Shown here: positions 10,369 to 19,717 of the stretch, in pieces
Layout: every line of letters starts with the position of its first letter
How positions within the stretch are numbered: the stretch's first letter is position 1
Source of the DNA: Cyclobacteriaceae bacterium
Lineage (GTDB): Bacteria; Bacteroidota; Bacteroidia; Cytophagales; Cyclobacteriaceae
Assembly: GCA_013373335.1 (NCBI GenBank)
Contig: JABXHZ010000196.1
Location: forward strand, 1-39,355
Direction: 5' to 3'
DNA length: 39,355 bases
Made by a program: the position numbers and the translations under genes
Notes under the pieces: model-generated
The model's database searches: none
What the model saw: the letters and a program-made list of their open reading frames with translations, nothing else
What the model was told of the DNA's origin: nothing

Positions 10369-12144
10369 ATGACTCCATTTTATTCTAAGAAAGATCTTTT
10401 CTTCCAATTATTTGAACACTTAGGGGTGGTAGAGCTGAATCGCTATCCTTTTTTCAGAGACCATAATCAGGAAACATTCGAGCTAATTTTGGATGCCGCT
10501 GAACAGATAGCAAGCAAATCCTTGCGTCCCCTATTGACCGAAATGGATCGTAATGAACCGGTATTAGAAAACGGGAAAATAAAAATCCATCCTGGAATGA
10601 AAGAAATTGTTCGACAATTTGGCGAGGATGGCTGGATCAACGCAACCTTCCCCTATGAAGAAGGTGGCCAACAATTGCCTTGGACAATTCACTTAGCAGC
10701 TGGATTCATTTTACAAGCTGCAAATTATTCTGCGTCTGTTTTTCCATTTTTAACTTTAGGTGCTGCCAATTTAATTCGAACTTTTGGAAACAATGACCTT
10801 ATCAAACGCTTTACTCCTTCCATGTATAGCGGTGCATGGCAAGGTACCATGGCCTTAACTGAACCCGATGCCGGGAGTTCTCTGTCGGACTTGACCACCA
10901 CTGCTTATCCAACTTCCGATGAAGGAGTCTTTCGGATCAAAGGTCAAAAGATTTACATTTCCTGTGGTGACCATGATGCCTGTGAAAACATCATTCATTT
11001 GATGCTTGCTCGAATTGAAGGTGCTCCTGCAGGCACCAAAGGAATTTCGCTTTTTGTAGTACCGAAACTAATACCGGAATCCGGTGAAGCCAATGAAGTT
11101 TTTACAGAAGGGCTTTATCACAAAATGGGATATAAAGGAGCGCCTATAGCTCACCTCATGATCGGCTCTGAAAACGGAGCTCTCGGGTATCTGGTAGGCG
11201 AGCAAAATCAAGGTCTCCGGTACATGTTCCAAATGATGAACGAAGCTCGAATTGGTGTAGGAATGAATGCAGTGGCCATTGCACAAGCTGCATTCCAAGC
11301 TTCACTAGCCTATGCAAAAGAACGTCCTCAAGGTAGGAAACTTTCTGAAAAAGATCTGACCAAGCCTCAGGTCCCAATCATTGAGCATGCTGATGTAAAA
11401 CGGATGCTTTTATTCCAAAAAAGTATCTCAGAGGGATCTTTGGCTTTATTGCTTTATTGCTCCAGATTAATGGATGAATCTACCCATGAATCTGACCTGG
11501 TGGTTAAAAAGCAAAAGCATGCACTCTTGGAATTACTGACTCCAATTGCCAAGAGCTATCCTTCTGAAATGGGAATTCTAAGTACTTCTGCTGCTGTACA
11601 GATATTGGGAGGTGCAGGTTACACCCAAGATTTTCCTGTTGAGCAATATTATCGAGAAGCTAGAATCCACCCGATTCATGAGGGGACAACTGGCATCCAT
11701 GGTTTGGATTTGTTAGGAAGGAAGATCTTCCTGAATGATGGCCTGGGCTGGAAGGTTCTATACCAAAGTATTGAAGAGGACCTAGAAAAATATGAAGGAC
11801 CTGAAGATATTAGGGCAAAATTCGAAAAGGCTTGGAAAGAAGGCCAAAATGCTGCGGCTACTTTACTTCAAAAAGCACAAGAAGGTCCAGAAATTTTCCT
11901 GGCCGATGCTACCCTTTTCCTGGAGCTTTGTGGAATAATTTGCGTAGGATGGATGTGGCTGAGACAAGCTCATATAGCAACATTAAACCTTAATAAGGAG
12001 AATGCAGATACAGCATTTTTCGCTGGAAAAGTTGAAACAGCTAGGTACTTTATGGAATATGAATCACCAAAAATCTTCGCCATTTCCCAAAGAATACATT
12101 CCAATTCATACCCTACCCTTGAAATGCGTGATTATTGGTTTTGA
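10369..12144 (+). CDS. Acyl-CoA dehydrogenase with C-terminal extension (DmdC-like subgroup)
   Basis: 591 aa; MALTEPDAGSSLSDL, GQKIYISCGDHDACENIIHLMLAR, GTKGISLFVVPK, IHEGTTGIHGLDLLGRKI. Confidence 0.88.
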   Translation: MTPFYSKKDLFFQLFEHLGVVELNRYPFFRDHNQETFELILDAAEQIASKSLRPLLTEMDRNEPVLENGKIKIHPGMKEIVRQFGEDGWINATFPYEEGGQQLPWTIHLAAGFILQAANYSASVFPFLTLGAANLIRTFGNNDLIKRFTPSMYSGAWQGTMALTEPDAGSSLSDLTTTAYPTSDEGVFRIKGQKIYISCGDHDACENIIHLMLARIEGAPAGTKGISLFVVPKLIPESGEANEVFTEGLYHKMGYKGAPIAHLMIGSENGALGYLVGEQNQGLRYMFQMMNEARIGVGMNAVAIAQAAFQASLAYAKERPQGRKLSEKDLTKPQVPIIEHADVKRMLLFQKSISEGSLALLLYCSRLMDESTHESDLVVKKQKHALLELLTPIAKSYPSEMGILSTSAAVQILGGAGYTQDFPVEQYYREARIHPIHEGTTGIHGLDLLGRKIFLNDGLGWKVLYQSIEEDLEKYEGPEDIRAKFEKAWKEGQNAAATLLQKAQEGPEIFLADATLFLELCGIICVGWMWLRQAHIATLNLNKENADTAFFAGKVETARYFMEYESPKIFAISQRIHSNSYPTLEMRDYWF

Positions 12145-12221
12145 CTATTCTTGAATGAGACTCCCGTATTTTAAAAACATTTATTTATTTTGGCTTCTGA
12201 TATTTTGAAGAGAAAAATTTA

Positions 12222-13154
12222 ATGAAACGAATTTTAGTGAGTGGTGGTGGAGGATTCCTTGGAAGCCACCTATGTGAGCGTTTGCTCGAAGAAGGAAACG
12301 AAGTACTTTGTGTGGATAATTTTTTTACTGGAAATCGAAGAAATATCCACCACCTTTTGGATAATAAAAACTTCGAACTCCTTAGACATGACATCACGCA
12401 TCCGCTTTTTGTGGAGGTAGATGAAATCTATAATTTAGCCTGTCCCGCCTCCCCTATTCATTATCAATTTGACCCGGTGCAAACAACCAAAACTTCGGTC
12501 ATTGGTGCTATGAACATGCTTGGTTTGGCAAAGCGGCTAAAAATCAAAGTTCTTCAAGCAAGTACCTCAGAAGTATATGGTGATCCCGAAATTCACCCCC
12601 AACCGGAATCTTACAGAGGTAATGTCAATACATTAGGTCCTAGGGCCTGTTATGATGAAGGAAAGCGATGTGCAGAAACATTGTTTTTCGACTATCATAG
12701 ACAGCATGGAGTGTCAATCAAAGTGATGCGAATTTTCAACACCTATGGTCCAAGAATGCATCCTAACGATGGACGGGTAGTCAGCAATTTTATCGTTCAA
12801 GCATTGAAGGGTGAAGACATTACTATTTATGGTGATGGAAAGCAAACCCGTTCCTTTTGCTATGTAGATGACCTAATCGAAGGCATGTATCGATTGATGA
12901 ATTCTCGGGAAGGATTTACAGGGCCTGTGAATATCGGGAACCCGGGAGAGTTTACCATGTTGGAGTTAGCAAACCTTGTATTAGAACTTACAGAAAGCAA
13001 AAGTCAACTGAAGTTTCTCCCTTTGCCTCAAGATGACCCAATGCAACGGAAGCCTGTAATCGATTTGGCAAAAAAAGAATTGGGATGGGAACCTACTATT
13101 CCGCTTCGAGAAGGACTTATTAAAACCATAGAATACTTCAAGAGTATTATTTGA
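12222..13154 (+). CDS. UDP-glucuronate decarboxylase (UDP-xylose synthase) family SDR
   Basis: [70 protein letters not shown] are diagnostic of UXS. Confidence 0.92.
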   Translation: MKRILVSGGGGFLGSHLCERLLEEGNEVLCVDNFFTGNRRNIHHLLDNKNFELLRHDITHPLFVEVDEIYNLACPASPIHYQFDPVQTTKTSVIGAMNMLGLAKRLKIKVLQASTSEVYGDPEIHPQPESYRGNVNTLGPRACYDEGKRCAETLFFDYHRQHGVSIKVMRIFNTYGPRMHPNDGRVVSNFIVQALKGEDITIYGDGKQTRSFCYVDDLIEGMYRLMNSREGFTGPVNIGNPGEFTMLELANLVLELTESKSQLKFLPLPQDDPMQRKPVIDLAKKELGWEPTIPLREGLIKTIEYFKSII

Positions 13155-13176
13155 TCAATGTAAAAAGTAGAATTAC

Positions 13177-13209
13177 AAATCCTGCCTCTATCGAAGCAGG
13201 ATTTTTTTT
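13177..13209 (+). terminator. Intrinsic terminator after the UXS gene
   Basis: AAATCCTGC-...-GCAGGATTT followed by T8. Confidence 0.85.
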
Positions 13210-13372
13210 GATCTATTTCCTTCTGAATAAATTCTATTGTTACCGGGAATGATTTTTTCTAATTTCCAGAGGTTTATCACCCAGAAATCAAGTCAAGAAA
13301 AAGCCCTAAGGCAGGGTTCCTTTGCTTCAAGACGAAATTTCATTCAAACTTTGAAAAACAAATAATAATCAG

Positions 13373-14893
13373 ATGAAAAAACTGGTTCTTCTTATCCTCC
13401 TCCCTATCTGTTCTTTAGGATTTTCACAAACCATTCCTTCAAAGGATAATCTTGAATCCTGGACTTATGCATCTTGGCAGCATGGCTTAAATCTCCTTGA
13501 AGAAATCGTCCAAATTCCAAATGATGCCGTCTATCCTGAACAGATCGAAGCCAATATCAAATGGTGCGAAGAGCAATTTTCAACAAGAGATTGGAAGTCT
13601 GAGACACTTGAAACTGGAGGAATCCCTATCCTTCTAGCCACAAAAGAAAATCCATCCGCTAGCAAAACCATTCTCTTCTATTTTCACATTGACGGACAGG
13701 CAGTAGATAAAAGCAAATGGAATCAGCCTGACCCTTATCAACCTGTTTTAAAAGAAAGAGATGCTAATGGGGAATGGAGAACCATCGAAATTGAAAGGCT
13801 TCAAAATGAATACAACCCAGAATGGCGAATTTTTGCCCGCTCCACTTCTGATGATAAAGGACCATTCGCAATGTTTTTGACCGCTTGGGATGCCCTGATT
13901 GATAGAAATATTCAGCCGGATTACTCAATCAAAATCATTTTGGATTTTGAGGAGGAACAAGGTTCTCCAAGGTTACCACAAGCTGTTCTTGACTACAAAG
14001 AGAAGCTTCAAGCTGACCTAATGCTAATCATGGATGGACCTCGACATATTTCAAATCGACCTACTTTAACTTACGGAGCGAGAGGCATTGCAGAAATGAC
14101 CTTAACGACCTTTGGACCCAAATTACCACAGCACAGCGGTCATTTTGGAAATTATGCACCAAATCCCGCTTTCCTACTAGCCCAACTTTTGGCAAGTATG
14201 AAAGATGAAAATGGACGGGTCAGCATACCTGGATATTACGATGGAATTAAGTTCACTGATCAAGAAAAAGCTATTTTAGAAGCAGTCCCAGATGATGAAA
14301 AGACCATTCAATCCCGATTGGGTATTGGGCGAACTGACCAGGTAGGAAACACCTATCAAGAAAGCATCCAATATCCTTCTCTTAATATTCGAGGAATGGA
14401 ATCAGCTTGGGTGGGACCTGAAGCAAGGACCATTGTACCAGCAACTGCCATGGCTGAGCTAGACATACGCTTAGTTCCTGAATCAAATCCAAATCGATTA
14501 TTTTCCTTAATTAGGGACCATATTGAAAAGCAAGGATTCCAAATATTGGATCATGACCCAAGCGATGAGGAGCGTATGAAATACCCCAAAATCGTGAAAA
14601 TGGAGAGTAAAATCTCGTATCAGGCTTTTCGAACATCCATGGAATCACCTGCTGGTGAATGGCTTCGTTCCGCTATGTATAGAGCTTTTGAGGAAGAACC
14701 TGTTCAGATCAGAATTTCCGGAGGAAGCATCCCTATTTCACCTTTTGTGGATGCGCTAAATATTCCTGCAGTAACGATTCCAACTGTTAATTCAGATAAT
14801 AATCAACATAGTCCTAATGAAAACATTCGATTGGGAAATTACAAAGAGGGAATTTTGACGATAATGAGTGTATTGACTCAACCTTTGAATTAA
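13373..14893 (+). CDS. Secreted M20 family metallopeptidase (dipeptidase-like)
   Basis: Signal peptide; FHIDGQAVD, STSDDKGPFAMFL, DFEEEQGSP metal/catalytic motifs; C-terminal SDNNQHSPNENI. Confidence 0.88.
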   Translation: MKKLVLLILLPICSLGFSQTIPSKDNLESWTYASWQHGLNLLEEIVQIPNDAVYPEQIEANIKWCEEQFSTRDWKSETLETGGIPILLATKENPSASKTILFYFHIDGQAVDKSKWNQPDPYQPVLKERDANGEWRTIEIERLQNEYNPEWRIFARSTSDDKGPFAMFLTAWDALIDRNIQPDYSIKIILDFEEEQGSPRLPQAVLDYKEKLQADLMLIMDGPRHISNRPTLTYGARGIAEMTLTTFGPKLPQHSGHFGNYAPNPAFLLAQLLASMKDENGRVSIPGYYDGIKFTDQEKAILEAVPDDEKTIQSRLGIGRTDQVGNTYQESIQYPSLNIRGMESAWVGPEARTIVPATAMAELDIRLVPESNPNRLFSLIRDHIEKQGFQILDHDPSDEERMKYPKIVKMESKISYQAFRTSMESPAGEWLRSAMYRAFEEEPVQIRISGGSIPISPFVDALNIPAVTIPTVNSDNNQHSPNENIRLGNYKEGILTIMSVLTQPLN

Positions 14894-14896
14894 AGC

Positions 14897-15604
14897 TTAC
14901 GCTTTTTTCTTCAAGCTATAAAGGTAGGGAGCTTTATGTGAGCCACCGGCGTAAAGCTTCTCATGCCTTTCAAGTATGCCTAAGCTGAGCATTTTCCGTT
15001 GGAAATTAGCCCTGTTTAGCTTTTCCCCCAAAATCGCTTCATATACCTGCTGAAGTTCTTTCATGGTAAATCGTTCTGGGAGGAGATTTACGGAAAGTAG
15101 CTTTTGGTCGAGATGCGTTCGGAGATGATCCAATGCCTTTTTAACGATAAAATTGTGATCAAAAAGTAAATCAGGTATTTCATCAACCGAATACCAATTT
15201 ATAGAATCCGAAAAAGCATCAGGGGTTGGTTCTACTTTATCATAATCGATCAAAGCATAATAGCCTATCGAAATGAAACGGTCCAACAGCCAATGATCTT
15301 TGGGAAGATCTTCTTGATGGGCGGAAAGAATTTGTTTCATAATATCCGGACGGACTCTCTCGATGGATCCAAAGGTGTAAAACTGTTCCAAAAAAATCTG
15401 ATCCAAGCCCGTTCGTTCCAAAAGCCCTCGCTTCACAGCCTCATCAAGAGTTTCATTCACCTTAACAAATCCACCTGGTAGCGCAAGCCATCCGGTTTTA
15501 TGGTACTCGATGAGAAGAATTTTAAGTTTTTCACCAGAAAAACCAAAAATGACGGAATCATAAGCTATATGCGGGAGAAAACCCGTAGTCTCCAAATTGG
15601 CCAT
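14897..15604 (-). CDS. Nudix-domain transcriptional regulator (NrtR/AraR-like), degenerate Nudix box
   Basis: N-terminal Nudix fold (LALPGGFVKVNETLDEAVKRGLLERTGL) plus a C-terminal winged-helix-like segment (FTMKELQQVYEAILGEKLNRANFQRKMLSLGILE). Confidence 0.85.
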   Translation of the reverse strand: MANLETTGFLPHIAYDSVIFGFSGEKLKILLIEYHKTGWLALPGGFVKVNETLDEAVKRGLLERTGLDQIFLEQFYTFGSIERVRPDIMKQILSAHQEDLPKDHWLLDRFISIGYYALIDYDKVEPTPDAFSDSINWYSVDEIPDLLFDHNFIVKKALDHLRTHLDQKLLSVNLLPERFTMKELQQVYEAILGEKLNRANFQRKMLSLGILERHEKLYAGGSHKAPYLYSLKKKA

Positions 15605-15655
15605 GGAATTTAAAATTTACCCAAATAAATAGGATTTCAGACAAAATGCAATTAC

Positions 15656-15678
15656 TATTGTTTCAATCAGAAACAATA
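15656..15678. promoter_or_regulatory. 23-bp palindrome, candidate operator of the adjacent Nudix-family regulator
   Basis: TATTGTTTC-AATCA-GAAACAATA: perfect 9-bp arms, 5-bp spacer, in the divergent regulator/carboxylesterase interval if the esterase starts at ATG 15691. Confidence 0.65.
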
Positions 15679-15690
15679 AATCCAGCAAGA

Positions 15691-17334
15691 ATGAGAAAGA
15701 AGGGCCTAGTGTTAATCCTTGTGCTTACTCAAATGACAATTCACCTTCAAAGTTATAGTCAGGAAAATTACGGTTTTCCTGTTCAAAAAAGCATCAAAAC
15801 TGGAATGATTGAGGGAATTTATGATACACAAACCGATGTACAAAAATTCTTGGGGATTCCTTATGGACAGCCTCCTATTGGACCATTGAGATGGAAAGCA
15901 CCATTGCCTGCTAAAAATTGGGATGGCATTAAGGAAACGAAAGCTTTTGGGCCAAGAGCTATTCAGGCACCTGTATTTGGGGATATGAATTTCAGATCAA
16001 ATGGAATTAGTGAAGATTGCCTCTACCTGAATGTCTGGACTCCTGCGAAAAGAAATGAATCAGGACTTCCGGTGCTAGTCTACTTTTATGGAGGAGGGTT
16101 TGTTGCTGGAGATGGAAGCGAACCTCGGTATGATGGCGAAAGTATGGCTCAAAAAGGAATTGTAGTCGTAACAGTCAATTATCGTTTAGAGTTATTCGGG
16201 TTTTTTGCGCATCCTGAACTATCGGCTGAAACGGATTACAAGGGTTCTGGGAATTATGGTCTTATGGATCAGAATCTAGCCTTGAAATGGGTAAGAGAAA
16301 ACATTTCATCTTTTGGAGGCGATCCTCAAAAAGTAACCATTGCAGGAGAATCTGCTGGATCCATATCAGTAAGTTATCAGATGGCTTCCCCTCTTTCAAA
16401 AGATCTAATCGCAGGAGCTATAGGAGAAAGTGGTGCAGGTATTAACCCTACCCTTGCCCCAGTTAAGCTGGAGGAGGCAGAAAAGACCGGAAAAGAATTT
16501 GCCGAAAAGGCTGGAATATTTTCCTTAGCCGAGTTGAGAAAGCTCTCAACCGAAGCGCTATATGAAATATATCAGGAATCTGGAAGATTTGGTTTCCCTG
16601 TTGTAATAGATGGATATTTTATTCCTAAAACCCTTCCAGAAATTTTTGAGGCCAAAGAACAAGCACAGGTTCCTCTTTTGGCGGGCTGGAATTCAGCAGA
16701 AATTCCAGGCATGGCTTTCATGCAAGGAAAGCCTTATACCAAAGAAGCCTTTATTCAAAAAGTAAAAGAAGTCTACCCCGAAAACTGGGAAGAGGTTTTA
16801 GCACTTCACCCCCATGAAACAGCACAAGAAGTGGAACAATCCGCAACTGATCTGGCTTCAGATCGATTTATTGCCTACAGCACTTGGAAATGGATTGACC
16901 TTCATTCAAAAAACTCCATTCAGCCCGTTTATCGCTACCTCTACAGCAAGTTAAGACCTGCTTTGCGCGACCCTAATCTTATTCCTGGTTTAGCTGGAGG
17001 AACTATGGAAAGAAATGGACAGGAAGCTCCCAAGGCAATTGGTGCTCCTCACGCTTGCGAAATTGAGTATGCCATGGGAAATCTTTCTATTGTAAATGAT
17101 TATGCATGGGAAAAGGAGGATTATAAGGTATCAGAAGTTTTCCAAAATTATTTCGCCAACTTCATTAAAACAGGTAATCCTAATGGCGAGAACCTACCGT
17201 TATGGGAAAAGATAGAGGTAAATTCCAACAGCCCGAGTTTTATAAATATTGATGTAGAAACCAGACTGGAAAAGTCTACCGTTGAGGAACGCTATCATTT
17301 TCATGACCGCTTTTATGGAAATACCAATAAATAA
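15691..17334 (+). CDS. Type-B carboxylesterase/lipase family protein, secreted
   Basis: Signal-peptide-like N-terminus from ATG 15691; SEDCLYLNVWTP, GESAGS nucleophile elbow, GAPHACEIEYAMGN His region. The listed ORF starts at 15646. Confidence 0.92.
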   Translation: MRKKGLVLILVLTQMTIHLQSYSQENYGFPVQKSIKTGMIEGIYDTQTDVQKFLGIPYGQPPIGPLRWKAPLPAKNWDGIKETKAFGPRAIQAPVFGDMNFRSNGISEDCLYLNVWTPAKRNESGLPVLVYFYGGGFVAGDGSEPRYDGESMAQKGIVVVTVNYRLELFGFFAHPELSAETDYKGSGNYGLMDQNLALKWVRENISSFGGDPQKVTIAGESAGSISVSYQMASPLSKDLIAGAIGESGAGINPTLAPVKLEEAEKTGKEFAEKAGIFSLAELRKLSTEALYEIYQESGRFGFPVVIDGYFIPKTLPEIFEAKEQAQVPLLAGWNSAEIPGMAFMQGKPYTKEAFIQKVKEVYPENWEEVLALHPHETAQEVEQSATDLASDRFIAYSTWKWIDLHSKNSIQPVYRYLYSKLRPALRDPNLIPGLAGGTMERNGQEAPKAIGAPHACEIEYAMGNLSIVNDYAWEKEDYKVSEVFQNYFANFIKTGNPNGENLPLWEKIEVNSNSPSFINIDVETRLEKSTVEERYHFHDRFYGNTNK

Positions 17335-17336
17335 CC

Positions 17337-17359
17337 AAAAGGAGCCTAGAGCTCCTTTT
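17337..17359. terminator. Bidirectional intrinsic terminator
   Basis: AAAAGGAGC-ctaga-GCTCCTTTT between convergent genes. Confidence 0.85.
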
Positions 17360-17360
17360 T

Positions 17361-19628
17361 TTATGTGTTTTTCGTTCCTGCCAGTACCATTTTCAAAGTT
17401 CCATAATCGTACTTGCCTTTGAAATGATCCCTTAACTCTTTGACTCCTTTAAATTTTTCTAAACTCCCCAAAATCTCCAAAATCACTTCACTTGGTAAAC
17501 AGTCTTCTAAATCAATCCTACCGAATGCAATGCCCTCTGCCAAATGAGATTTAATTGTAGATTCGGCAAGACCTCTTTCCAAAGAAATTTCAGCTATGGA
17601 CTTTCCTGACTCAAAAAGCTCCATTGTAATTTCAAGAGAATCTCCTTTTTGTCTTTTTGGTTTTGGACCTCCTGTTTTTCTTCTTCCTGTTTTTGATTTG
17701 ATATCTTTCAACCGCTCCAAAGCTTCTTCTTTAGCTTGGTCTATGAATTGTTTTCGGACTTTTAATAAATCTCCTTCAATCGCATTCATTATGGAGGGAA
17801 TTCCACCTAAAAAAAACTCTTCCAAAATCATTCGGATTTTTTTGATTTGGACAATTTTCTGGAAAAGAAGCTGCTCCAAAGATTCCAATCCCTGCAAATA
17901 ATTTTTTGTTTTGGAAAAATGGGATACCATCGCCATCTGCTCAATCAGACGCTTTAAAATCTCCAAAAACTTTTCTTCGTAATAATTCGAGCCCTTTTGA
18001 AGGCGCTCAAAAAACATATCCTTGTTTTCTGTAACTTGAAGATGGAGAAGTTGATTTTGAAATCGGCTGGAGTTTCCCAATTCAGCTTGGACTTGTTCTT
18101 TGATCCAAGGAATACTGGACTGCATACTTTCATCGACAAACTCAAAACTAGACTCCTGCTCCTTCTGAAAATAGACCAATTCTTTCAGGAAAGGCTCGAA
18201 ATCAAAGATTTCTCTGATGATTTTCTGCTGATAGCGCTCCCGGTGGATTTCCAATAGCTCTTGAAGCCTTTTTTGAGCTTTTGCAGAAAGCGAAAAATCA
18301 ACCACAGCCCGGTCTGAAAACAATAAATCAGCTTGAACCCTACTTCTAAGAATCAGTCCATCCAAACTTCTAAGTCGACTAAGAGCCACATACACCTGCC
18401 CAGGTGCAAACGCCTCCCCCACATCAATAATTGCCTTATCAAAGGTCAATCCCTGACTTTTGTGAACAGTCACAGCCCAAGCTAATTTGATAGGGAAATG
18501 GCTGAAAGTTCCAATCACTTCCTCATCCAATTCCTTGTTGGAGGGATTAATTACATATTTTTTATTTTCCCATATTTCCTTTCGCAAGGAAAAATCACCC
18601 CTTTCCCCATCCATCTTGACGGAAATCGAGTCTTCATCCAATGCAGTTACCGTAGCTAGTTTACCGTTAAAATATAGCCCCATTCCAGAGCTGTCATTTT
18701 TTATAAACATAATCCTTGCTCCAACTCGAAGTTCCAGTTTCTCGGGAATTGGATACAACGATTCAGGAAAATCTCCCCATATCTCGGCTTGGTAAAATGA
18801 AGACCCTCCAGGCAAATTTTGAAGTTCCTTGGTGTTAATCTGTTCCGCCTTGTAATTATGGGTTGTAATGGTAATACATTCGCTAATGGATTGAATTTCT
18901 TTCTCGGACTTGTAGTGCTTATTTAACAGCTTTATATCCTCTGAGGTGACTTGATTTTCCCTAAGGTGATTGAGAACTTGAATGAAATCATCCTCCTCCT
19001 GACGAAAAATTTTATCCAACTCTAAATAAACCATCCCGGATTGCTGAAGTGCTTTTGCTTCAAAAAAATGCATGGAAGAATAAAATCTTCGAAGAATCTG
19101 CCATTCCTGGTCTTTCACGATCGGAGGAAGTTGATAAAGATCTCCAATCAACAAAATCTGCACTCCTCCAAAAGGATCCTGAAAATTCCCTTTGACACTC
19201 TTCATCCGATAATCTATGGCATCTAGAATATCGGCTCGTAACATACTTACCTCATCAATAACTAAAAGATCCACCGACCGAAGTACGTTCTTTCTCACTT
19301 GATTTAAAGGATGCTTTCGGGCCAAGGTGCTTTGAGTGAAGAATCCATACTGATCTGTGAAATTTCCTTCTGGTTCCCGCACCGGCAAAAAACTTCCCAA
19401 AGGAAGTAAAAATTGAGAATGGATGGTCACTCCTCGAGCATGCAAAGCAGCAATACCTGTAGGAGCAACTACGATGTAGTTTTTGTAAGTATGATCAGCA
19501 AGTTGCCGTAAAAAAGTCGTCTTTCCTGTACCTGCCTTACCTGTCAGAAAAATTGGTGCTGCAGTTTGATTTATAAATTTTGCAGCTAGTTTTAATTTAT
19601 CCGTAGAAAAATCTTGCATCATAGTCAT
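17361..19628 (-). CDS. Pif1/RecD-like DNA helicase with C-terminal helix-turn-helix (RecQ C-terminal-like) region
   Basis: Walker A LTGKAGTGKTTFLRQL, LLVIDEVSMLRADILDAID, AVTVHKSQGLTFDKAIID, VYVALSRLRSLDGL; C-terminal ELFESGKSIAEISLERGLAESTIKSHLAEGI. Confidence 0.9.
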   Translation of the reverse strand: MTMMQDFSTDKLKLAAKFINQTAAPIFLTGKAGTGKTTFLRQLADHTYKNYIVVAPTGIAALHARGVTIHSQFLLPLGSFLPVREPEGNFTDQYGFFTQSTLARKHPLNQVRKNVLRSVDLLVIDEVSMLRADILDAIDYRMKSVKGNFQDPFGGVQILLIGDLYQLPPIVKDQEWQILRRFYSSMHFFEAKALQQSGMVYLELDKIFRQEEDDFIQVLNHLRENQVTSEDIKLLNKHYKSEKEIQSISECITITTHNYKAEQINTKELQNLPGGSSFYQAEIWGDFPESLYPIPEKLELRVGARIMFIKNDSSGMGLYFNGKLATVTALDEDSISVKMDGERGDFSLRKEIWENKKYVINPSNKELDEEVIGTFSHFPIKLAWAVTVHKSQGLTFDKAIIDVGEAFAPGQVYVALSRLRSLDGLILRSRVQADLLFSDRAVVDFSLSAKAQKRLQELLEIHRERYQQKIIREIFDFEPFLKELVYFQKEQESSFEFVDESMQSSIPWIKEQVQAELGNSSRFQNQLLHLQVTENKDMFFERLQKGSNYYEEKFLEILKRLIEQMAMVSHFSKTKNYLQGLESLEQLLFQKIVQIKKIRMILEEFFLGGIPSIMNAIEGDLLKVRKQFIDQAKEEALERLKDIKSKTGRRKTGGPKPKRQKGDSLEITMELFESGKSIAEISLERGLAESTIKSHLAEGIAFGRIDLEDCLPSEVILEILGSLEKFKGVKELRDHFKGKYDYGTLKMVLAGTKNT

Positions 19629-19717
19629 TCAAAGAAAAAGCAGATAAAATAAAATCCCAATTTTATCAACTAGGAATATGGTGAGTAGCATTAAAAATTA
19701 TTCTGAATCCATCTGCT

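Noticed and set aside
13304-13316. CCCT...AGGG mini-hairpin upstream of the M20 peptidase gene
   Set aside because: 4-bp arms are expected by chance; no other support for a riboswitch or operator.
14892-14908. Short hairpin AAAGC-TTAC-GCTTT with a T run between the M20 and regulator genes
   Set aside because: Only a 5-bp stem, mostly inside the 3' coding end of the regulator; too weak to call a terminator.
17596-18795. Several plus-strand ORFs opposite the Pif1-like helicase
   Set aside because: Opposite a strongly supported 755-aa gene with motifs across its length; no independent evidence.
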